NCBI GenBank assembly: GCA_949357655.1
Contig: CASHTG010000005.1
Span: forward strand, 1,111,150 to 1,175,149
Length of the DNA: 64,000 bases
Direction: 5' to 3'
DNA from: Parascedosporium putredinis
Taxonomy: Eukaryota; Ascomycota; Sordariomycetes; Microascales; Microascaceae
Position 1 is the stretch's first letter. Every line of letters starts with the position of its first letter. A model generated the notes under the pieces. That model saw nothing but the letters and a program-made list of their open reading frames with translations, had not been told where the DNA came from and ran no database searches. Below, piece after piece: positions 49,516 through 62,034 of this stretch. A program made the position numbers and the translations under genes.

Positions 49516-50301
49516 TAGGAGCGGGGTTACTTTGTCGATCGCTGTCGGGTCTCGATAGAGCCTGATATCTTACGTGAAGTGGAAAGTATAGTTACCTCTT
49601 AGAGGGATTAGACTTGTTAGGGTATGATATAATCTACTAGAGGTATGAGGCTTCAGCTAGTTATATCTCCCACCAATTTCAATAGGAAACGATATCTTGT
49701 TCACAGACCCTGCTCAGCGTTATCTCGCGAGTTTCGCGCTAACAAGTCTAATCCCTCTAGGAGATATACTTCAAATGGGTACCACTTACTTGGGATCAGG
49801 TTGAGCGTCAGTCAGCAGGTGGTTTTTGCTGGGCTCAGTTTGCGCTAAGCCACTGTCGCTATAGAGCCAATACGAGGACTCCAGATTCGTATTCTTGCGT
49901 CAGGCTGGGCTTCAGCTCCTCCGCAATGCTAGCTTTTTAAAATAGCATTTTTGGGGGCCTGTTCGCTTTGCTCTCGCACCTCCAACCCGAGTTTGGTGTG
50001 GGCTGACGGCTAACTTCACTGAGCCCTCCCTTTCGAGAATCTACATGCATAGGCCTGATTCTAGGCTGCAGGCATCCCCAGTCAATGTTACACATTGATG
50101 TGACGATTCCACGAGAGGCTCCGATGGGTCCCCGCCATCGATATATTAACGCAGCAAGAATCAAGCACGTCCGTGAAACAATTGTAACGAGCAATCTCAC
50201 CCCCGAGAAAAGGTTTTCTAGTAATATCATCACGCCGTCAATATTATTTCTTTCCCTTTCTCTTTCTGATTGCCAATTCCACTAACCAGCGCCGAGTGAG
50301 T
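49516..50301. other. Intergenic, Hsp70-like promoter side
   Basis: No gene recognised. The last 300 bases include a pyrimidine-rich tract (TTTCTTTCCCTTTCTCTTTC around 50245-50270), common in fungal promoters, just before the ATG at 50302. Confidence 0.45.
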
Positions 50302-52575
50302 ATGGCCTCAGATGCGTTAGCGAAACTTCTTAGCAGGGCTAGGCTCGGCCAGTCGGAGGCTGAGGATGAGATCCTCATCATCGGGATTGATTTTGGGACA
50401 ACGTGAGTCTTTAAACGTTTCTTTAAGCTGCCGTAATTAGTCTTATCGTAACATGCTCGCGTATTAATCTTCCCATCTCTTCCAGCTTCTCTGGTGTCGC
50501 ATGGGCAACCGTAGACGACTTGGAGAGCGACGAAATCCACTTGATCACCACTTGGCCCGGTACCGGCCGCGAAGAGGAAAAGTCCCTACTGAACTATTCT
50601 ACGAGGACGGTAAAACTATGTGGGGGTTTGAGGTACCACGAGATGGTGACCCCGTCCGCTGGTTCAAGCTCCTTCTCCTCAAGAGCGAAGACATCCCCTG
50701 GGATCTAGCTGAATCCGAGTTCATTATGCGGGCCCGAAAGATGCTCGAGAAAACGGCAAGACCGCCGTAGATCTCATCGCCGATTACCTGCGGTGTATCT
50801 GGGCCCACGCCATGGCTTCCATTGAGAAGGCCCGTGGAAAGTCCGTCGTGGATGCCTATCAATTCCGTGTTGTTATCACTGTGCCTGCCATCTGGAAAGG
50901 CTATGCTAGGCAAGGTATGAAGGATGCCGCGAGACAGGCCGGCATCCTCGACTACCGAGCGGGAGGCAACACGGAGCTGGTCTTCGCGCCAGAGCCCGAA
51001 GCGGCTGCCCTCGCCACCCTTTGTGAAAAAGGCCGGAAACTAAACCAGGACGAAGTATACGTGGTTTGTGATGCTGGTGGTGGCACCGTTGTAGGTTTTT
51101 GCTAGCTCCCTTTCAAGACTTAGATATGCCGGCAAACACTTTAAAAACGCTATTTGCTAACTTGACTCTCAGGATTTGATCAGTTACCAAGTCGCTAGCC
51201 TTGATCCGATACGCCTCGATGAAACTGCCGAGGGCACAGGCGGCGTCTGCGGTGGCATCTTTATCGACGAAGCCTTCGAATGTATTTGCAAGGCTCGCCT
51301 TGGTAGGCGCTGGGACCGTCTCAGTAAGGCGGGTATCAAGGAGGTAATGACAGGAGAGTGGGAACACTTTATCAAACCGCAACTTAAGGCGGACCCAGCC
51401 AACGCAACGAAGGAATACATCATCAGCATTCCCGCAGAGGCCTTTGCCAACGCGAACCTTGATGATACTAGCCGAGAACCATTCATCAAAAACGGGCGCA
51501 TTCACTTTAAGGGGTAGGTAGAATCTTTTCAATAACCGTGATCCGCATATTAATCCTCCGTCTCTAATAGGCACGACCTCGAGCAAGCGTTTATTGAAGT
51601 CCTGAACGATATCGGGAGGCTTATCGACGAGCAGATCGAGAAGTGTACTATGAAGGGAAAGAAGGTTAAGGCAAGCTCTCCTCTTTTAATATAAAGTTAT
51701 TTCTTACTTTACTTACGACTGATTACTGACGCCAGCCTCAGTCCGTTATCCTCGTCGGTGGTTTGGGCGCAAGTCCATTCTTGTACCAATTTGTCGAGCA
51801 CCGATACGCGAGAAAAGGAATTAGCGTTTTGCAGTCCGGAGGCATCAAGCCGTAAGCTCCGATGAATATCTCCAGCTTTAGGCACTAGGGAAACCTTCAA
51901 CTAAAGTATATAATAGACGTACGGCAATCTGCCGCGGAGCCATCATAAAGGGAATCCTCAGCGGCCAGACAGGCAGCTCTATCAAGGTCAACGGTTCCGC
52001 TTCCATTGTCGCGGGGTCTAAAATATCTCGTGCTAGCTTTGGGAATAGCTTCCGAGTGCCGTGGGTCCATGGCGAATTCCCTGACGAAGACAAGATATGG
52101 TGCCCACTAGAAGAGCACCACTTTGCTCAAAAGCGGATGCGATGGTATATTGTCCGAGTAAGTTTTATTTGTCGCGCCATGTGGTCGTCAGTTGCTTTAG
52201 AACCGCTCTTTCCGTCCCTAACCGAGGATATATGTTTGTTAGGGATCTTCTATCGACGCGCAGGAACCAGTGCGCCACCAGTACTACATAACCTACCAAG
52301 GAGACTATAGTGGAAACTTATCAGTCGATATTCTCCAGTGCGAGGATGAACTAGCCCCGGACCGCCTAACAGAGACAGTGAAGCATCTTTGTACTATTGA
52401 TTGTGATCTAGATACGCTTATTTCGTCGCTGCCTAAGCTAAAGTCGAGTAGCGGGTTAGAGTATAAGAGGCTAGACTTTGAGATTGAGGCGATCCCGTCT
52501 GGTGCCTCGGTCGAGTTTGGTGTTTTTGTAAACGGGAATAGACTTGGTAGTCAAGAGGCGCAAATTAAATTCTAG
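50302..52575 (+). CDS. Hsp70-like ATPase (fungal actin-fold protein)
   Basis: ATG at 50302 (MASDALAKLLSRARLGQSEA). After a first intron, the phosphate-1 loop reads IIGIDFGTTFSGVAWA across the splice. Next come VVITVPAIWKGYARQGMKDA and the phosphate-2 motif VCDAGGGTVDL, split by an intron. Then FIDEAFECICKARLG, SVILVGGLGASPFLYQFVEH (adenosine motif), HGEFPDEDKIWCPL and a beta-rich tail ending KRLDFEIEAIPSGASVEFGV...QIKF at 52575. Two breaks sit at A runs of four (50578-50581 and 50750-50753). This is the divergent fungal Hsp70-like group (often ~600 residues), which keeps the actin/Hsp70 ATPase core but lacks a normal substrate-binding domain and lid. Function is unknown for most; some lie near NLR or incompatibility genes. 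It is the last clean gene before the RIP-degraded chromosome end. Confidence 0.9.
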
Positions 52576-53559
52576 GAAAAAGAGCTACTCTAAGGGTATT
52601 ATAGGTAAAGAGGCTATTATAAAAGTTATTACTATTATTTATAGTAAAAATATTATAACTATAGCTAGTATAATATTCTAATACTAGGATATATTATTTA
52701 AGGTTAGGTTATATTAAGGTTAGAATAGTTAGGGTTATTTATTATACTAAAGCTCCCTACCTTAGTACTAGCTATAGCGATGCTAGGTATAGCTGCTATA
52801 GCTACTATAGCTAGCTAGATATAGATATAGCGTTCCACTATAGCCTATAGGTATTAGCTAAAGATCACCTCACCACTATATATGCGATTTTAGACTTAAA
52901 CCTATATATCTGAAGGTGTGAAATCGAGGTACTAAAGTGGGTTTTTCGACCTAAACATGTGGGGTTTTCGCCTTAGGTGCAGGATGACGCTGTTTGCCCT
53001 CTCCGCCTATATAAAAATCATAGCAAAACATGCCCTCTATATGACATTCTAACACTAGGACATATTGCTTAGGGTTAGGTTACATTAGGGTTAGAATAGT
53101 TAGGGCCTATTAGTGGCTCAGTGAGGTAATCAAATAGTATAATAATATCATTATCTATAATGTATATTTAAATATAGGGGTTAAGTATACTTAAATTAAC
53201 TACTAGAAAGGATATAGAACTTCCTTTCCTTAAAGGTCTACTTACTTCCTTATATAGATAGTAGATTATAGTATCTAGTTATAATCTAGGTGATTAGTTA
53301 GCTCTAATCACTATAACTATAGTGATCTAGGTTATCTAGATTACTAAGTAACTAGGGTGATTCCTTTAGCTATAGTTCCTCTAGCCTAACTGCTAGTTCC
53401 GCTTCATTCTAGTAGAACAAATGCTAAGCCCTATATAAATCTCGGGGCGATAGGGATTATTTCCACAAAACAAATTGCCACAGAACGAAAGCATTAATTA
53501 GTTAAAAACTTTCAGCTCGCCAGCACCCCAGATAATAACAGAGAGGTTAGGGTTACTTA
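52576..53559. repeat. RIP-degraded repeat mosaic with LTR fragments
   Basis: Composition shifts sharply to AT at 52,576. At 52671-52740 and 53037-53257 lie truncated copies of the head of the LTR described below. Between them (52740-52890) is a strongly mutated relative of 31990-32130. Very few TG or CA dinucleotides remain. Confidence 0.7.
53037..53257 (+). repeat. Truncated LTR copy
   Basis: Matches about the first 220 bases of the 54534-54980 LTR (CTAACACTAGGACATATTGC... through CTTCCTTATATAG) and stops there. It differs from that LTR mostly by C-to-T and G-to-A changes. Confidence 0.8.
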
Positions 53560-54533
53560 GGGTAGCTTCATTTAGAGAGCTTAGGGTAAAAAAGGAGGGA
53601 GGCTTTAGTATAAAAAGGAGGAAGACTATAGGGTTTAAGTATTTATTTCTTAAGCTAACTTATAATATATTATATTAGGTGGAATAATAGTAATAGATAT
53701 TTAATAAGTATCTATTGAAGATCTAGTATAGTTCTACTACCTAAATAGTATACTTATTTATATACTATATCTAAGAGGTATATAGCTAGATATAGGTATA
53801 GAGAAGTACTTCTAGTAGATATATAAACTTAAAGGTAGGATTCTATAGGAGATTATAGTATATATATAGAAAATATCACTAATAGACCTGATAATAGCTA
53901 ATATACTACTTAATAGTAGTAGTAAGATCCTATAGCTTTAATTAACCTAAGGGTTTAGCTATACTAACTACTAATATCTTATGATAAATTAGAACTATAT
54001 AATCAGTTACTAGATAATAGTATAATATATAAGAAAGGGGAAAGTAAGGGGTAGCTAAAGGTAATACTATAAAGCTTTATAAAGGGGTGTTATATTAAGT
54101 ACTAGATTATAGAGGATACTAATTTATAGGATATAGTAGAGGTAGGAACTAAAATAGTAGTAATAGACAACAAATTTAAGTAGGCACTACTATAGTATAT
54201 ATAGTAGGATCATATAGAGTAGGATCAGCTATACTATAGAGTATAAGTAGGGGGTAGGCTAGATAAATACTTACTATTTATTAAGTATATAGGGTAGGCT
54301 AAGTATCTCTAGGAGAAGGATATACTAACTCTTAGATAGCTAAGTAAGTAGCTACTATATTATATATAGATAGTAAAACTCTAGGATAAGAAAATAAAGG
54401 AAGAATATAAGGTACTATAGCTAGTGATCGATAGCTTTAACTATATTATAGTGTATTACTTAGAGTAGCTAGAGGTAGTACTATATAAGATATAATAGTA
54501 GATTAATAGTATTAGTCCTATTAAGCTAGTAGG
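53560..54533 (+). pseudogene. Telomere-linked-helicase-like gene, left part (RIP-degraded)
   Basis: A plus-strand frame can be followed through many TAG codons that sit where Gln (CAG) or Trp (TGG) would be expected after C-to-T/G-to-A mutation. Legible stretches include EEYKVL, VIDSFNYIVYYLE and ISPIKLV. The frame ends at the retrotransposon boundary (54533) and resumes in phase at 62035 with KLLDRKEYKSLIDQYINY, so both parts belonged to one gene. No start codon can be assigned. See the right part for the family assignment. Confidence 0.6.
54529..54533. repeat. Target site duplication GTAGG (left)
   Basis: Five-base direct repeat flanking the LTR element, identical to 62030-62034. Five bases is the expected size for Ty3/gypsy integration. 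Confidence 0.85.
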
Positions 54534-54980
54534 TGTGACGTTCCAACACTAGGACGTGCTGCTTAGGGTTAGGTTGCGTTAGGGTTAGAACAGTCGGGGC
54601 CTGTTAGTGGCTCAGTGAGGCAATCAAACAGTACAACAATATCGTTATCCGTAATGCGTATTCAAGTGTAGGGGTCAAGTGTACTTGAATTGACTACTGG
54701 AAAGGATATAGAACTTCCTTTCCTCTAAGGTCTACTTGCTTCCTTATATAGTTGATGACTTGTCCGGGACCGCAGCTTCCATGGTTGCGGTCCTTAGGTG
54801 GACCGCAACTTCCCGTGGTGCGGTCCTTATAGGACCGCGCTGTCTGCCCATGCGGTCCTTCTGGGACCGCGCTTTCTCTTCATGCGGTCCTCTCCTTACT
54901 AGTTGGTTACTACCTGAGGTTCTACCTTTACTACCGGCTTTCACCGCCTTCTTAGGCCTACTTCCAGGCCGCTTGTGACA
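54534..54980 (-). repeat. Left LTR (3' LTR of the element)
   Basis: Starts TGTGACGTTCC and ends CTTGTGACA. It keeps most CG, CA and TG dinucleotides and so is close to the unmutated form. Contains GGACCGC-rich short repeats (GCGGTCCTT...GGACCGCG) at about 54770-54890. Confidence 0.9.
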
Positions 54981-57900
54981 TAATACCTCCCCTCTTCTAG
55001 TCTTTGTCCCTAAAGACCCTTATAACCTATGGCTCCCTGCTCCTATTGGTTGGTTCCGTTCTTGCCATCCTTATATTCTTGTAGTGATGCTGACGCCATG
55101 ACAGATCGTGTTTCCAAACGTGCGTCTACCACCCTTTGTAAGAAACGAGAGGGCGAAGCCCTTGCTCAGTATATTTTTCTTTTGGCGAAGACCTCGATAT
55201 GCCTTGTTCCTGGTGTTTTAACGTAGGGAGGGCCTGTCGTATGGCCTCCAGTTCCTCCTAGTGTCTGGCTTATTTGAAGGGGAAGAGGTCCTGCGACGGC
55301 TCCTTGGTCGCTTCTTCTCGTAAGCTCCCTCCTGGTTCTTCTGCGTACCCTTCCTGGGTACTTCCTGACTGATGGTGACTGTTTTTCTCTAGTTTCTTGT
55401 ACTATGATGGAAACCTGAAAGGTAGATGAGGCGCTTGAGAAGTTGGAGGAGTAACTTTTGGAGTTGATGGCTTAGATTACTTGTCTCTGTCGTCAACGGA
55501 AACTACTTAGGAGCGCGGGGACGCGCTCTTCCGTCGCGGCGTGGCCGGCCTGGCTGAGGAGGGGAAGAGGACTCTCTAGTGGTAGAGACCTAGCAGGTAG
55601 TCGGGTAGGTTCAGTCCTTAGGGGCTGTTGGGGTGATTGATTAGGATGCTGCTGGTTTTGACTTTGATATACCTATAGATCCTAGGGTTTCTATAGGTGC
55701 TTCTAGTGGAACTGAGCTAGAAGGCTCTAGCTCCCTTTAAGGTGTTCAATAGGTTCCTATATGTTTTCGCTATGTTTGAAGTTTTTCTACTTTACTAGGT
55801 ATTTGATTTTTCTATTATTATTATAGCTAGAGTTAAGGATTTTTCTGCTTCTTACTTATCTTCTACTAGTTTAACTATGATTAATTCTTCTATAGGTATA
55901 TCATTATATGCTAGTTCTAGTAGTGATATATGAAAGATAGGGTACTTAAGTCCTATTATAGTTAGTAACTCTAGTTTGTAGTTAACTTCTGAAACTTTTT
56001 ATTTGATGATAAATAGTCCTAGTTTTTTATAATCGAGTTTGTCACTTAGTCTTTTAGTGGTGATTTAGGGGTCCCTTTTTCCTACTTTCTTTTAGAGTAG
56101 GTAGACCTTACTCCCCTCCTAGAAGGTTAGTCCCTTAATCCTCTTTTTATTTATATAGCTTACTATTCTTTCTTATATGAATTTGAGTTCTATTATAAGT
56201 TGTTAGTATAGCTTCTTCATTTGTTCTGCTATTATGATTGCTTGTTTGGCTACTAAATGTTATCCTTAGGGTTTGAACCCTAGTTCTAGTTTGATTCTAT
56301 AGTTTATATAGAATAGTGATATTCCTATGCTTTTATGTTTGTTAGTGTTGTATACATACTATGCTAGTAGTAGGTACTTTACCTAGTTGTTCTAGTCCTA
56401 GTTGATATAATGTCATAGGTAGGTTTCGATAGTCTGGTTGACTTGTTTGACTATCCCTTGCGTTTCTGGGTGGTAGGCTGTTGATAATCTGTGGTGTACC
56501 CCTAGTAGGTCTGCTAGACTCTGCTAAAACTTGGAGATAAATATGCCTCCCCTATCTATGTTGATTTCTTTTAGTAGGTTGTAGTTAGCTAGTATTGTCT
56601 ATAGAAACAGGTTAGTGAACTTTAGTATACTTATTATTTCTCTATAGGGTATAAAATACATATACCTCATTAGTCTATCCACAACTACTATGATACTATC
56701 ATATCTTTAACTTATGACTAGGTCTTCTGACTTAGGTAACTTAACTATGAAGTCTATAGTTATGTTCTACTATAGTACTTCAGGTACTAGTATAGGCTAT
56801 AGGAGTCTATATAGTTTATACCTGTTTGCTTTATTTTTAGCGTATAAGTTACACTTAGTAACTTCCTCCTATACTAGTTTTTTGAGGTTCTTGATTGTGT
56901 AGTCGCTTAGTACCTTACTTATTATTTTAGTGATACTAGGGTATCCTCCTCTTAGAGACTTATATACTACTCTTATAAGGTTTCTTATAAGGTGTTCTAG
57001 TATAGGTTATCCTTAATAGCTATAGTTATCTATAATATTTCCTCCTCTATAGTAATCTTCAATAGCTTATACTATGGGGTGACTATGCTATAGTTGGTAG
57101 CTTACTGTAAGCTACTGTAAGCTTCTATTAGTATGTTTGTAAAACACTATCTTTGTTTTGTTAGGTATTTTCTTAAAGTGGTTAGGTCTTCAGCTAAGTA
57201 TATCTACTCTTCTATTTTCTATTCCTTTAATATATGTGATTTTGAAGTTGTATTCTGATAGTATTTTAGCCTATCTAGTTTATCATTTATTGAGTTCCTT
57301 TATCGTTGTAAAGCTTATAAGATTTTTATAGTCTAAAAATATACTAATTAGGTGTTTTACTCTAATAAGGTAGTGTTTCCACTCTTTAAAAGCTTCTATA
57401 ATAGCTATTAGTTCCTTATCAGGGATCCTATATTATACTATAGGTCTACTAAGTTTTTATAATATAAAAGCTATAGGTCTTAGTCTTCCTTTAGGGTCTT
57501 ATTATCTAAGTTAGGCTCTAATTGCGTAGTTGGATATATCTGTTTTGACTTTAAATGGTTTATTGGGGTCTGCGTCGTAAAGTACTAGTTGTTTATAGAT
57601 ACTTTGCTTTGTTTCTTAGAATACTTCTTATTATTCTTTTCCCTAAATAAACTAGTTCTTATTCTTTATAAGGTCTATTAAGGGTTTTACCCTTTTACTA
57701 TAGTCTTATAGGAATCGTTAGTAGAAGTTAGTAAAGCCTAAGAAGCCTCTTACTTCTATTACTATTTGCGGTATAGGCTAGTCTAAGACTACTTATACCT
57801 TAGATTCCTATATTCGTATTTCGCCTGGTTTAATAGTGTAACTGAGGAAGTCTACTTCCTATATATAGAAGAAGCTCTTCTTAGGTTCAACTAGTAGCTT

Positions 57901-60900
57901 AGCTTCCTATAGTTTTTATAGTACTTTTTCAATATATTCCTTATATTCTTCTAAAGTGTTAGAGAAGATAAGGATATCATCTAGGTATACTATAATAAAC
58001 TAGTTAAGGTGCTCCCTAAGTATATAGTTGATTATCGTTTAGAAGGTTGCAGGTATGTTAGTTAGTCTAAATAGTATAATATAGTATTTATAGTATCTAT
58101 ATCTTATCCTAAATACTGTTTTCTATTTATCTCCTTCCTTAATCCTGATAAGGTTATAGGCTCCTTTTAGGTCTAGGGCTATAAACTACTATACCTTCCC
58201 TAGTCTGTCTTGTAGCTCTGAGATTAATGGTAGGGGTATCTGTTTTTGATAGTGTTGGTGTTTAACTGTTAGTAATCAATATATATTTGTAACTTTCTGT
58301 TTTTCTTAGGTATAAAGAGTATCAGGTACCCTGCTAGTGATATAGAGGGTCTGATAAATCCCTTCTTAATGTTCTCCTATATATATTCCTATAGTTCTTT
58401 TAACTGTTCTTAGTTAAGGTTATAGATTGGTATGAACTTGGGTATAGCTCCTAGTTTGAGGTTGATTTTGTGGTCCTACTGGCTGTATTCTAGTAAGCTA
58501 GTGTTGAGTTTTTTGCGAATACTTTAGTGTATTTGCGATATTATAGGGGTAAGCTCTATAGTACTTCCTCCCTTGTTCTTATAGTGACTATACTATATAT
58601 AGCCTTCGTCCTTCTATTTTATTAGTGTTTCTTTCCTTTTAGTAATAGGTTTGAACTTATAGTAGTGAGCTCTTTAATATATATTATTATACTAAAGGCT
58701 CTCAGCTCGTTTAAGGTAGACTTTCCTAGTCACTACTGCTTAGGGACTGAGTTGTTGATAGAGTCTCCTTAGCCTAGCTAAGTGAGCTAATCAGTACTCT
58801 AGTCTATTATAGGGTTTTCCTTCCTTAGCTATAGGATACCTAGGACCACTAGGTGGCTGATTTATGTGATATTGAAGTTGATTTGTGTTTTATGGCCTAA
58901 GATGTTAATATTAAGGTATATGGTCTCTTATTTAATCTATCTATTATTATAACTAACTAATACTCCTTTATAGTTTGCTAATATATATAGGTCTTATTTA
59001 AGGTCCTATAGGAGTTATAGTTTATTTACTATATCTAGTGAAATGAAGTTTCCTTATATACTGCTGTTGATTAGGGTATTATACTGTTTTCCCCTTATCT
59101 ATACTATTACCTTAAGGTACTTATCATTTTATATATTTAGGTTATATTCTTTTCAGTACTATGTTTCTTTAGTGCTTATAGATACTTCTATATATTTGTT
59201 TATCCTACTAGCCAGGTTATATTATTTCCCTAGTAATAGGATTTACTTTAGGATCTATAGTGGCTATTTCGCCTTTATCTTTAGTTCTTAGTGTTCCTGT
59301 CGTTTATTAAGGAATGTTTGGTCCCTATTATATCTTTACTAGTACTATTAGTTTTTATATTCTGTGACCTTATCCTTGATTTCTTAGTTATCTTTGTTGG
59401 TTCTTATGTTATTTTTTATAGTATAGTACTATACTTTGATTAGTTGTTCTTCTATACTATCAAGTTCTTCTTATAGTGTGGCTATTTATTAGTATGCTCT
59501 AGTGATCTGTTCACTCTGGTTGTTTAGGCAGTCTGTGTTTTCTTCTGTGGTTGTTATGTGGTACCCTTACTCTTCCTGCTGAAGAGTATATGTGTTTTTA
59601 TAAACTTTTCGTGTTCCTCCCACTGTTTATCTATTCTTCCTATGTGCTTTTATGCTTACTGGAAGTTATTGTGGGTTGTTTTCTAATAGGTCTGTAGTTC
59701 TTGTTATAGGGCTTAGATTTGCTGTTCTATTTTATAGAGTCTTCTTAAGATAGTGTCTTCTTGGTTTTCTAGCCTGACTTCTATTTTCGCTTTATTCTAT
59801 TAGATCTAGCTTCCTATTTCTTCAACTTTTCAGATAGTGTTATTGAGTAGTATTAGGGGTATATCTTAGTCTCACTCCTCTAGTTCCTAGAGCTAGCTTC
59901 TGTAGTACTCTAGGTTATAGACGATGTGGTCGTGTCGTTCTATATGTTTCCTTTGTTACTTGAGTATGTACTTTTCTAGTTTTTCGAAACTGCTTACTAG
60001 GTTTTGGTTCACCCTTTGTTAGTTCTTGAACTGTCGTGTCTTTTGGGGTGTCTTTGTTCCTTATTAAGTTATGTTAGTCTTTTGAAGATATACCTGTTTT
60101 CTTTGAGACTGGTTTTTGGGTTTTCTAATGTCTTCTAATCGTAGTCTTTTTCCCTTAGCTTGGGGTTTCGTTCTCAGAACTTTTAGACCTTGGTTCTGTT
60201 GTCTAGTCGGTACTTGAGCTGTCTATCGTGGAACAGTTCTGCGACTTTAAGGGAATATTTTAGTAAGTCTTCTACTATCTTCTGTCGTGGATAGCGTATC
60301 CTATGGTAACTTATCACTCTGAGTTGCCTTAGCTTCCTGGGGTAGTATCCTGCTCTGTCCTTGCTGTCTTGGTGTATGTGGCAGTTGTCGTCGTAGCAAG
60401 CTGTCCAGTGCATGGTATGGTGGTTGGGTAGTTTGCTAGCGCTTCCTAGTTCTTTGGCTTGTTCGTTGTGCTGCTTCCGTCCTGTCGTGGGTACGGGCTT
60501 CTATGGTTTCTTCTCGTTTCTAAAGTTGTTACTGTTCTTACTTTGGCATTCTCGTGTGTAGTGGCCTGGTTTGCCATAGTTAAAGCAATCTCTATTTTTG
60601 CTTGGGGGCCTTATTGTTTTTCTGGGCTATGTCTAGCTCTATGGGTCCAGTATGTGTTCCCTAAGAGGTGTTACTGTTTCGTTGTCTTCCTTTGTTGGTG
60701 TGGTTGGTTTGTCTGACTGGTAGGTAGCTTTGTGGGCCTTGTCGTTGCCTCTCCATTTGTTATATGTATAGTTGGTTGTCGATCTTAACTATGAGGTCTA
60801 TGTACTCTCTGAGGTCATCAGGTGTGTCTATAACCTTAGTGATCTCATCCTTCACCTCTTCCTTAAGTCCTTCGTAGAACTATGTGATCATAGGCTTGTT

Positions 60901-61584
60901 GTCCTAGTTGAGGTGTGCTGCGATCTGTTGGAACCAGCTGACGTATTCTGATGTAGACGACTTCTGATAGATTTCCTGGAGTTGTCGTTATATGGATTTG
61001 TCTTCATTAGGGTCTCCAAACGCTCCTTTAACAGCTTCCTCCATTTCTTCGTAGTCTTTGAAGATCCTCTTAGTGTTTTCATTTCACTTTGACAGAGTAT
61101 TCTTATAATAATCTCTTAGTGTGGGCTTAAACTAAGTGGTAGTGTCTCCCCTTAGGTTGCCTGTGGTAGCTAGCACTTTGGCGTCGTCTGCCTGGATACT
61201 ATAGTGGTTATAGTATGCCCTTATATAGGTAAGGAAACTTCGGAGCTTTCCTCATTCTCCTAAGAACTTCTCTGGGGGTGGAAAGGGTACCTTGGGTTTG
61301 GCGATTTCGGTGGCTATTTCCTTCTAAGCTATGGTTAGGGCTTTGATTAGTCCTTCCACAGTGTTAGCGTGTTCTAGGGCGAGGACTCTGGCTCGTACTG
61401 CTGTAAGTTCCTTAGCCCTAGCTTCGTTGTCGGCGGCAAGTTTTTCCTTTTCCGCCTACAGTTCCTAGATCATTTTAGCTATCTGCTCCTTACTTACTGA
61501 GGGTGCTCAGGTAGAGGATGATCTGTCTCCTGCTATAGTTAGTACTATCTGAAAGGGTCGCTTACTAAATAGGAGTAGTTAATA

Positions 61585-62029
61585 TGTGATATTCTAACAC
61601 TAGGATATGCTGCTTAGGGTTAGGTTGTATTAGGGTTAGAATAGTTAGGGCCTGTTAGTAGCTTAGTAAGGTAATCAAATAGTATAACAATATCATTATC
61701 CATAATATATATTTAAGTATAGGGGTCAAGTATACTTAAATTAACTACTAGAAAGGATATAGAACTTCCTTTCCTCTAAGGTCTACTTACTTCCTTATAT
61801 AGTTGATAACTTGTCCAGGACCGCAGCTTCCATGGTTGCGGTCCTTAGGTGGACTGCAACTTCCTGTGGTGTGGTCCTTGTAGGACCGCGCTGTCTGCCC
61901 ATGCGGTCCTTCCGGGACCGCGCTTTCTTCGTGCGGTCCTCTCCTTACTGGTTGGTTACTACCCGAGGTTCTACCTTTACTGCCGGCTTTCACCGCCTTC
62001 TCGGGCCTACTTCCAGGCCGCTCGTGACA
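61585..62029 (-). repeat. Right LTR (5' LTR of the element)
   Basis: Starts TGTGATATTC and ends CTCGTGACA. It is a near full-length match to the left LTR. Differences are concentrated in the first 220 bases and are almost all C-to-T or G-to-A relative to the left copy. Confidence 0.9.
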
Positions 62030-62034
62030 GTAGG
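62030..62034. repeat. Target site duplication GTAGG (right)
   Basis: Pairs with 54529-54533. Confidence 0.85.

Larger units (their letters stand above)
54534..62029 (-). mobile_element. Full-length Ty3/gypsy LTR retrotransposon, minus orientation, RIP-degraded
   Basis: About 7.5 kb bounded by 447- and 445-base LTRs beginning TGTGA and ending TGACA, flanked by GTAGG duplications. The element reads on the minus strand. A gag zinc-knuckle relic lies at 60545-60601 (CFNYGKPGHYTREC, second Cys replaced). HWTACYDDNCHIH is near 60370-60410. The reverse transcriptase catalytic motif YLDD is at 57976-57987 within FIIVYLDDILIFS. The integrase signature LSTAYHPETQG is near 56460-56495. A purine tract on the minus strand (54981-54998) abuts the 3' LTR at the left. 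Dense TAG/TAA codons throughout show that the element is dead, consistent with RIP. Order gag-RT-integrase places it in Metaviridae. Confidence 0.9.

Noticed and set aside
54534..54610. Interstitial telomere tract
   Set aside because: The TTAGGG-like motif is part of every LTR copy and is only two to three imperfect units long, so it belongs to the LTR and is not a relic of a chromosome fusion.
56714..60716. Plus-strand open frames in the retrotransposon interior
   Set aside because: The element's recognisable RT, integrase and zinc-knuckle motifs are all on the minus strand; plus-strand frames are AT-rich shadows.
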